Shown here piece after piece: positions 55,901 through 64,000 of a DNA stretch of 64,000 nucleotides. The position numbers and the translations under genes are program-made. The notes under the pieces are model-generated. The model worked only from the letters and a program-made list of their open reading frames with translations. It searched no databases and was not told the DNA's origin. This stretch comes from Trametopsis cervina (taxonomy: Eukaryota > Basidiomycota > Agaricomycetes > Polyporales > Irpicaceae). The stretch's first letter is position 1. Every line of letters starts with the position of its first letter. The stretch spans positions 1,054,001 through 1,118,000 of the forward strand of contig MU278352.1 of assembly GCA_022385755.1 (NCBI GenBank). The letters are read 5' to 3'.

Positions 55901-56785
55901 AAGATGGCCAAGAGGAAACGCTGTCCCATACGGTACATGTCAACATCGCCCCCATGACTGCAGTAGACGCCTCTTACGCGCCGTCGCGGCGGCCGTCTTT
56001 GGTTGGCGATATGCTCAATCCCCGTCGTGTGATGAGCGACTCGGTTTTGCCTCAAACCAGTCCTCCACGGTATGTACAACTGTTTATCGACGCAAGGCAG
56101 CAGTCTGATTCCACATCTCAGTGCGTTGCGCACAACGTTGCCGTCAGGCCAAGCTGTGATGGCACCAGACTCTCAAGTAGTCCAAGTCCTGACCACTGCA
56201 GCTCAGAGAGTTGCTCAGGAGGCCCAATCACAGGTCGTCGCATCTCCCAACGAGTCTGGTCACGAGTTGCACTCCCTTGCCAAACAGCAACATGTACTAA
56301 CAGTGACGGCGCAGGCGGTCAATAATAAAAGCATCGGCGACCCGCCGATCGGATCATCGACCCAATCTAACGCTCTGGCTGCAGCTGCGCAGCAGGTTGT
56401 CCTTCAAGCTGCACGACAGGTCGCCGCCGATCGCACATCCGCTGCTGTTTCGTCGGGGATCACCCCATCTGCGGCAGCGCAGGCTGTCGCCAGCCAGGTC
56501 ACTGTGAAGGAAGTCTCGGTAGCCACTCAGTCTGCGGTAGCGCAAGCAGTGGAAATGGTAGGACCGTTGTCCAGCGAGGTAGACGTCTTGATGACAGCGA
56601 AGTCTCTACTTCAGCAGCAAACGCGTGTCTCGTCTGCTTTACCTCCTCTGCAACCCGTAGGGCTGACTGTGAATCCTGCATCACTTGATGCTACTCGGTC
56701 GCATTCTGCTGGCGCTATGCTCCCTGTGCCCTTCCCTCCGTCAGGACACGCATTATTACCCTCCTTCTACGCGCATACTGCGTGA
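52917..56785 (+). CDS. Large Ser/Pro-rich putative nuclear regulator with He_PIG segment
   Basis: Protein of roughly 1,150 residues. The N-terminal half is low complexity and probably disordered, rich in Ser, Pro, Thr and Met, with an acidic patch DFDDDEDRGGDDDSDDELQM. The conserved core begins QEYRNDVEKIFFDFLNKTCS, continues through an intron to NLDATDSKGEPIHQTLMAKK, MQRLDESPDFRPFKFRIQAF, FPEEKIPMKKIRNFLWNQPY and ISRFNEEGKKSKSKGNHIWH. An Ig-like He_PIG-type segment follows (MPVTYASPALPSWLSWEGDT, LTGIPPADAESCDVTVQARF). The C-terminus is Ala/Gln/Val-rich and may be helical. The arrangement resembles fungal proteins annotated as RfeF-type transcription regulators, which I am not certain about. 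At least six introns. The start could instead be at 52839, in the same frame. Confidence 0.72.
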
Positions 56786-56988
56786 CCTCTCTTCTTAGGA
56801 CCTCCAGGGATACTGTAACGTTATTGTGTGATGTTTTGCTATTCTTGCCTTTGCCATGTTGCTGTTGTCACATTACCGCTGCTTGTTGTCGTAGATGATA
56901 ACATATTTTTAACGCTTTCGCTGTCTGCTTCTCAATCAATGTACCAAGTGAAAGTATGTGTTATTAAAACAAATAGATGGAGAACATA

Positions 56989-59900
56989 TCAAAGCGCTTC
57001 GAAAGCGGTGTCGCACATCGCACATACGGTTGCGTCAAGCGCGTTATCAAATGTACATACAGGACACGAATGGCCTGTTGTGCCCGACTCAGGCTCTTCC
57101 TCGTGTTGAGATGAATGCGGAGTGTTGGACGTATGTCCGTTGTTACCAAGGAGTGTACCTCCGAACCCCTGGCCTTCTTCTCTTCGTCGCGACGGTTCCA
57201 CATCTGAAGTGGAGTCGAGCAGATCTACATCCTCTGGCTGTTCACGAAGATCCATCGTGTCGTTGGAGTGCACTCCCAAGGACCCGATTGTGGCCTCGTT
57301 GTCGTCGAGTTCGTTCCCCTGATAATACAGACGCTGTGAGATAGTAGGGATATTCAATTCTTCTTGGATCTATGTGGAGAGTTAACGGGCTGTCCAATAC
57401 AGCTCTCTCAAGTCACATACCAAAACCTTCACATCCTTCACAGACATTGTTCGAGTGACAGGTATTTTCTCTTTCCGACCAACGTCCTTTACTTGTCTTA
57501 TACGTCTGGACTGTCGAATGGGCCCAGACTTTCGGGACCCGTAGGTGATAAGAGTCGGCTGCGCTGCTTCCTGCTTCTCCGAACTTCTTGCGGCGAACGT
57601 TTCAGGGGTAGGGTCTACATCTTCGGTACGAAGTACGCGGATTGTCAGCTCCGTCAGTTCAAAACTGGTCTTCCTAATGCATGAAATAAGTAGAAGGCCT
57701 GGACTTCGCCGCGTGTTACAAACCTCTCCTCACGGCAGGCCTCGCAAACTTCTGGGCTGTGGATCCATCGTTCCCCGTCACGTTCAAGAGCAATCAGTGG
57801 ACCTCCCGGATATCTATACAAGCTCAATACGAGGTTGGTGGGTTCGATAAGGAAAATCACGCACAGAGTCTCCAGAGTATCCCAGTCGGTGCGTGTGATG
57901 ACAGCAACAGTTGCGTCCAAGTCGTCGGGCGAATTGGGATCCAGAGTCAGTAGTCCATGCTGACAGATATACTGCGCGTTGTCGACAGTCTCCGGGCGTG
58001 GCAATTCAGCTGGTCGGAACAGCCACTGTTTCCATGTACGTATGAATTGGGCCGGAACGACGGCACATGGGACATGTTCTAGAAGCTTGATACCTCCATT
58101 TAATGCATTGTCGTGCATGTGTTTCAGCTTGGCCTATGGAACAGTCAGAGCTAGCTTCTACTGAGGGGGAAAAACAGAACCTTTTCCTCTTCGGCCTGGA
58201 TTCTAGCCCCACGCTTATCCGCTTTAGAGATGTGTATAAGTGCTTCACAAACTACACATATCTCTGCGTCTGTAGACAATGTTGACCAGTTCGGGAAGAT
58301 ACCTCTCAGAACATCATACGCCTGTAACACCATGAGTGTTGGGCGCAGCGTAGGACGTAGATGCTTACCGCGAGGGAAATGCGCCTGCGCGACATGATGT
58401 TGGGTGTAAGCTGCCCATGCTCACACTTGACATGAGAATTGAACTCCGGATCGTCAGGTGGGGGGTCCCCCTGGGACGTTTTGTGCATCCTCGGTTTAGC
58501 AAGTCGCCAATCTGAGTAATGAGCTTTAATATGCCATCTCTCGACATTTCAACATCTGACCTGCCTTTCAACCAGTTTTTTGAAACCCAGTATGCACGTT
58601 GACCTTCATCAACCGGGCATACCTCATCCAACAGGGCTACAAGACGCGGATGCTCGATCTGATACAGGCGTTCTGTGCGAGGCGTCATAAGAATAAGGCA
58701 CCACACGGACCGGGAGATATTACCAGTGAACAGCCGCTCTACACACTCATCGCACACGTCTGACGGACTAAGTATAGGAGAGAACTGACATCCGTCTTGA
58801 GCTATGATATTGTCGTAAGCTGACTGACCGGTATTCAGTTTGGCAGCTCTGCTAGCAGAATATAGAACTGCAGAATCACCTTTTTCAGTCGCTTCAACTT
58901 CGGCACAGTCTCTGGGCTGAATTTCCCATGCTCGCAGATGATATCGTCATTGGCTAGTGTGAGCATTCCCTCGTCTGGGTCAAGTGAGTGAAGCCGTTAC
59001 GCCAATTAGGTAAGTGCCCTTACCGACTTCCATAGGGTCATCTTTCTCATCATTATCAGGCTTCCTTCTCAGCGGTGGAGTCAAATGGCGAGACATCCAC
59101 TGTTCAAGTGCCTGTCGGCTCACTATTACGGTGTCCTGAAAAAGGATTAGCTTATTTTTATGTGCGTCGCATCCACGAACCTCTGCACTATGCGACAGGT
59201 GCCATGAACGATAGATGCCCATGATTCTTTGTCTGATATCCCGGAACTCAGCCTCTACTTCTTGCTTTCTGTGCGATAGCATTAATATTGTATGTTCGTG
59301 GACGTTTGAAATGTCACACACCTAGCTGCATAATCCGCGCATACCTTCGCATGTTCCGAGTTCACGGCTTCTACCACTTCTATCGCTCGCTGGGGAGGCG
59401 TAGGAGACAGCCCTGTACCATTACTGATCGCAGTAGTTTGCTTGTTAAGCGTCGTTGCCGTCGAGTCCGGTGTTCCGTTAGTGTCTGAAGAGCGAGCATA
59501 CACAAGCATGTATGCGTCCCGCGAGGAAATATAGCTAGTACAAGGAACCAATCTAAGCCTTAGAGTCCATGTATATTATATTATAATTTGACACATACTG
59601 TTCGTCTTTCGTCGGCGGTGTGGGTGCTTTTTGAGAACTATCATCGCTGAAATTGGTCGTTTAGCACCACCCACCATATAAATGATTAACACAGGCTTAC
59701 TCTAGGATTTCGATATCACTATCGACTCTCACGGGCTGCTTCTTAATGGTACCTGACTTCGTCTTGCCGAGTGCTTTGGTCGACCTGGACAAAGTCAGAT
59801 CTCGAATGATCTCCAATGCTTGAAAATACGTACTTTCCAGTTCCTTGTGAGCCGTTTTGACTTGCCTTAGGCTGTGCTTTATTCTCGGGGAAGAGGGAGT

Positions 59901-61686
59901 CAATCTTGGTGACAAGCTCGTCGTTGAACTGATACCATGTTTTGGTCCTATGGAGATAGTAGTCAACAAGGCAAATCGATATACCTAGACAACAAATTTC
60001 AACATACGCGACGTCAAATATCTGTGCTTCATAGTGTCCATGGTATGCACTCGGCCCTTTATGCAGTAAAATACCTCGAAGCTGGTACTTATTGCTGTTG
60101 TTTGATCGTGTGGCAGACTTCTGCTTGGATTTGAGAAATTGGCCCATATCGAGAGTTTCGGGAAAGGATATTAATTGTTTCGACTTCTTTCGCTCCATTG
60201 TCGTAAGGTCATAGACAAAGCGTAGCAGCGAAAAATGCAGCACGGGTGGCAGTTCCGTAATCTCGGTATGACGTTCTGCGTCCTGGAGGCTGTCACACGC
60301 TGAACAGAAGTACCTAGAAACCAATTAATTAACGCGTGTAAAATCTACCCAAGATGATAGCACACTTATTGTCTCCGCTTAAGGTTTCAGGTTCAAGCAA
60401 AGCAGCGATACGTTCCTCCAGTTTTGCGTTATTCTGACAGAAAACTGAGACGTTTTTAATGATCGGGACGATGAACACTCACTGTGAGGCTCACTTCGAT
60501 CTCCAGAAAGTCATTGTCACGCTGAGAGCGCTTATGACAACGTGTACAGACTGTTGCATACACTTCTTTGCCTTGGAACTGATCTTAGTCAGTACTTCGG
60601 ATTGTGGAGGAAACAGCCTTCGTATACCTGGTCAGCTATCAGCGATTTCAAGGTTGGGTCAGACTGCTTCTGAAACTCTGAGTCCAGATGGGCCATGAAA
60701 AGCTTCGAGAATCTAAAGTGAGTTAATACAAGTTCACAGTGATGAATAAGAGGGCATGCATACTCTTGCGCATCTTGCTGTTCTGTCGTACGAATCTTCA
60801 GGCTCTCAACGAGTTTGACAGGATTAAAAGCAAGTTCCCGGCTAAGTTGCATAGCGGCAAATGTGACTTGCAGTTGGAATATAGGGGATTCCTGATCACT
60901 CATTATTACTACAAACTAGCTGGAGTATGAAATCTTGCTAACCTCAAACTTCTCTTCATGGTGGTTAGGCTGGCATTTGAAGACCCCCCTGCGAAATGGT
61001 ATGTCTTGAAACCAGACCTAAAGGCTCAACCTGAGCAGGGGCATTGGCTTCAAACTATGTGCACATACCTGCAGATATGCATTGGCATAGCAGGTCGCAC
61101 CTAAGTTCTATGCATCGTATGAGCCGTGAACCAATACAATAAAGACCGTCGTCGTTCTACCTTGAGGCCGACGGGAGTATCTGCCACCCTCGAGTCGTCA
61201 TTCGGATCTGGACCGAATTCTATAGCTTTCAAGTAGGCCGTCCGCGCTTTCTCTAGTAACACCTTCAGAATGTGCGCCACAGGTGGCGGGCAACGACAAA
61301 CCTTCATTCTCCCATTTTTCCTGACCCAAGTAGTTGAGACAATGAGGGTTGCCTCTGCAATTCTTCACGTTGCACGCAGGAGTTTCGTCGTCGGAGACAA
61401 CAATTATATCGTCATCAAGTCCACCAGCGACCTTTGTCTCCGTCTTCTCCTGTTTCGCTACACTCTCACGATACTTATTCGCACAAAATTGGAATGCGCT
61501 CGAGTCGTTAAAGCCGCAAGTAGCTAAACGATGCTCTTGAGTGATATGAGCCGCATTATTGACCTCGGTACCAACCCAGGTCCATGCGAACCGATCATAG
61601 CCAGAGAGTTTAGCTCGTTTCAGCCTTTCCCCTGCAGACAGCCCTTGTGTAGCTGGTGAGGTACGCCGCGGACGTTTAGGAGGCAT
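56989..61686 (-). CDS. USP48-like ubiquitin carboxyl-terminal hydrolase
   Basis: Deubiquitinating cysteine protease of family C19. It begins MPPKRPRRTSPATQGLSAGE, a basic nuclear-signal-like start, then a Cys-containing segment (NVKNCRGNPHCLNYLGQEKW). The catalytic Cys box reads VGLKNLGATCYANAYLQ, split by an intron. TTEQQDAQEFSKLFMAHLDS follows, then a zinc-binding pair region VYATVCTRCHKRSQRDNDFL with CSACDSLQ. The His box is RGILLHKGPSAYHGHYEAQI and WYQFNDELVTKIDS follows it. DUSP-like segments lie in the middle (for example LEHVPCAVVPAQFIRTWKQW). At the C-terminus are a ubiquitin-like domain (VTRTMSVKDVKVLIQEELNI, QRLYYQGNELDDNEATIGSL) and an NZF-type finger CPVCTFDNALDATVCAMC. About 20 introns. 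All catalytic residues are intact. Confidence 0.9.
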
Positions 61687-61918
61687 GCAAGCTCAATCCC
61701 TTCGAATCGTGACTGAGGTGCTGGTGGTATGAAGCTGAGCCTGAGCGTTAGATCAGCGAACGCGTCTCGCGTAAGTACTGTAATAAAACGCGGGCCGTCA
61801 CGAGCGTGCTGCGTGACGTCCATCACATCTCCTTGTCGTTAGCGTTCGACGTTGTTCAGCTGTGCAGGCCACGTTACCACGTAGAACGTGAAGCCCCAAA
61901 ACTGGAGGCATAGACGGT
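61687..61918. promoter_or_regulatory. Shared promoter region, USP48-like / GAA1
   Basis: 232 bp between the divergent start codons of the deubiquitinase and GAA1. No TATA box is seen. Inferred from arrangement. Confidence 0.45.
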
Positions 61919-64000
61919 ATGCCGCCAAGGATAGTGACACGAATTCGAGATGTTATAAGACCCAAAGGGGACAGGAATACTCTTCGACTTCGTCGCAAAC
62001 GAGCAATAGCAGATTTCTGTTGGAAGACATGGCCAACTCTGAGGTACGCCGTCCAAACGATACGTTCTTCATATGATGATTGACCAAAAATGCCCAGACT
62101 ACTGCTTATGATCATAGGCTATACATGGCTACTGACAGTGCCTTCTTCACTACATGGTCAGCGTACATACATAGATGAGAACGCTCTCCAGCCAGGACAG
62201 GTAAGCAGCCCAGTGCCCTCCGTGTCGTTATGCATAACACAGATTTAGGTCAACACCTACTGGTCTTGGACAGATGTTAAACGTGCAGACCGATACCTTG
62301 ATGAACTGGAAGCTTTAGGGCGTCGTAACGCTTCAAGTCACGAGTAAGGTTAACAGGTGTTCAATGTCTGTCTCATGGTATCTGATCACTGTAAGATAGG
62401 TATGCCACATTCGTTTCCACAGAGTTTCTCAAACTCGGAATTCCTTCGTCTACCCAGAAATACAGTTTCACGGCGTCGTCCGAAGTGAGTTTACTTTGTT
62501 CTTTTGTAGAACCGGCTTGACAGCTCTAGTGCAGACATTGAATGGCACGAATGCGTACGCTGTGCTCTCAGCCCCTCGTGCATCAGGTGCAGAGGCCATG
62601 ATCATTAGCGCATCCCGAATAAGTCGTATAGGGGAAGGGGATGGAACCCTCAACCTAAGAGGAATTTCAACTGTGCTAGCCCTCGCATCCTTCTTGAAAG
62701 GTCTCGCCTCTTTGACCTCTTCGAGATATGATTTGCTTATATCTGGACAGGATACTCATTATGGGCAAAGGACCTCATCTTTGTCGTAAGTGACGGCTAT
62801 TTGGAGGGCATGCAAGCCTGGATTACGTCGTATCATGGAGTCACCCAGTCCAGTAAGGAGCGTGATATAGAAGACTGAGGAGCTGAACTGAAATGCTTAT
62901 AGATCTTGTCGCTGAGCCTCTACTTCTGTCTTCAGGGTCCATCTGGACGGCATTGAACATCGACTATCCAGGACATTCGTTCTCTCATCTCGGTGTATTC
63001 TTCGGTAAGTTCTCTTCCTGATTCTTCTTTTCAGTGTTCATATGAAAACTGACCCTTGTAGAGGGTCTGAATGGACGTCTACCGAATCAGGATCTAATCA
63101 ACTCGTTCCAGGTCATTGCGCGGCACACGGGTGGAGTGCCCGTTACTGTTTACGACCATTATGAACGTGGGGAGTACCCGGACAAAGACTTGCAAGACAT
63201 ACCGTGGTGGATACCAGCCTTCGCAAGAAGGACAGAAGCAGCGAAGGAGTATGCATATCGTAGCAAGAATATTCTGCGGCATATCGGCTATCAAGCCCGT
63301 GGCAGAGCGAGTGGGGTTCATGGATTAATGCACCAGTATGTTTCTTCGCATGGGAATCCACGAAACGACCTGACCCCTCGGGTTCCCAAGATTCAGAATT
63401 GACGCTATCACATTCTTTGCGATCCCAGCTCATGGGCCCCATGGTTTCCACGCCATAGGACGGTGAGGCGGTGCTTTATGTAATTTCCTGGGACGAAACT
63501 CATTTATCCTCCGAATAGTGTCGTGGAATCGACGCTGCGGACGACGAATAACCTTTTAGAGCGTCTTCACGCCTCGTTCTTCTTCTACCTGCTGGTGGGC
63601 ACGACTACGTTCATGAAGATAGGCAGTTACCTTCCTGGCGCTGTTCTTGTGAGCACAGCCATGCTCTTCAGCGGCTTAGGAGAGTGGGTCAGGGGGCGAT
63701 GGGTTCTGGTCCCAGAAGCTCCTACTGACAAGGACCTAGCCACGGATAACTCTGCCCTAAAGTGGACGACGCGACGACGGCCTGTTCTACCTGCTCTACT
63801 TATTGTAGCCGGAACTCATCTCACAGGAGTGCTACTCTTCTACCTAATCACAAGAGAATGGGTGACATCGAATAAAGCTGTAAGTCGTTCCCCAGTAGTC
63901 CTCATCTATCTCTCATAGTATGAACACAGGTTGCATATCCCGTTCTCGTGGCTCTTGCTTTCCAATTGCCATTAGTGCTATCTCTCATCATGGTTAGAGC
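61919..64000 (+). CDS. GAA1: GPI transamidase subunit GAA1 (3' end outside the window)
   Basis: Membrane subunit of the ER GPI transamidase complex that attaches GPI anchors to proteins; its large luminal domain resembles an M28-type peptidase fold. The start (ATG 61919-61921) gives a cytosolic basic segment (RNTLRLRRKRAIADFCWKTW). Across an intron comes the first membrane helix LLLMIIGYTWLLTV. The luminal signature QRTYIDENALQPGQVNTYWS is clear, followed by ADRYLDELEALGRRN and ISTVLALASFLKGLA. KDLIFVVSDGYLEGMQAWIT, LVAEPLLLSSGSIWTALNID, GLNGRLPNQDLINSF and FRIDAITFFAIPAHGPHGFH are typical. C-terminal membrane helices start at about 63570 (HASFFFYLLVGTTTFMKIG). An intron near 63880-63930 leads into VAYPVLVALAFQLPLVLSLI at the edge, so the gene is truncated by the window. 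Confidence 0.92.

Noticed and set aside
1..64000. CRISPR arrays, prophage, bacterial defence or toxin-antitoxin systems
   Set aside because: The window is eukaryotic (spliceosomal introns, fungal families); no regularly spaced repeats or bacterial operons are present.

Overview
The window is nuclear DNA of a filamentous basidiomycete, most likely an Agaricomycete wood-decay (white-rot type) fungus. Genes are dense, lie on both strands and are cut by many short GT-AG introns of about 50-65 nt. Protein families are typical of Agaricomycetes: F-box proteins with a coiled-coil lead-in, a DUF3074 protein, a LaeA-like methyltransferase, and secreted oxidative enzymes with a fungal cellulose-binding domain. 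The species cannot be named from the sequence alone. Exon borders were read by eye from splice consensus and family similarity, so small exon errors are possible.

Layout. 1-297: 3' end of an acidic-tailed gene. 2.1-10.5 kb: mRNA guanylyltransferase, SKP1, mitochondrial bL27, a DUF3074 protein and a type-I-like glutamine synthetase. 10.7-24.8 kb: a WD40 protein, an F-box protein, a Tim17-like membrane protein, UTP21, proteasome beta-5, PIG-B/GPI10 and a second F-box-like protein. 24.8-31.5 kb is a gene-poor accessory stretch with three low-complexity, probably disordered proteins on the minus strand and a decayed-looking coding region between two of them. 31.5-36.7 kb: mS38, a LaeA-like methyltransferase, UBC9 and SNU13. 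37.4-46.4 kb: a secreted AA8 cytochrome with a C-terminal CBM1, a retropepsin-like-fold protein lacking the catalytic motif, a DUF3835 protein, PNO1, and a glyoxal oxidase (AA5_1) with an N-terminal beta-sandwich. 46.6-49.8 kb: tRNA-Arg(CCT), FAM50/XAP5, mitochondrial uS13 and TRAPPC3/BET3. 49.8-52.9 kb has no convincing gene. 52.9-56.8 kb: a large Ser/Pro-rich putative nuclear regulator with an Ig-like He_PIG segment. 57.0-61.7 kb: a USP48-like deubiquitinase with C-terminal ubiquitin-like and NZF modules. 61.9 kb to the end: the GPI transamidase subunit GAA1, cut by the window edge.

How the genes fit together. Most are housekeeping: RNA capping, splicing and ribosome biogenesis (guanylyltransferase, SNU13, UTP21, PNO1); mitochondrial translation (bL27m, uS13m, mS38); ubiquitin/SUMO/proteasome functions (SKP1, two F-box proteins, PRE2, UBC9, USP48); and GPI-anchor synthesis and attachment (PIG-B, GAA1). 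Many sit as divergent pairs sharing a promoter of 145-255 bp. The accessory character lies in the lignocellulose oxidation genes (AA8-CBM1, glyoxal oxidase), the LaeA-like methyltransferase, the disordered-protein stretch and the retropepsin-like gene. I see no CRISPR array, rRNA, intact transposon or bacterial-type system.
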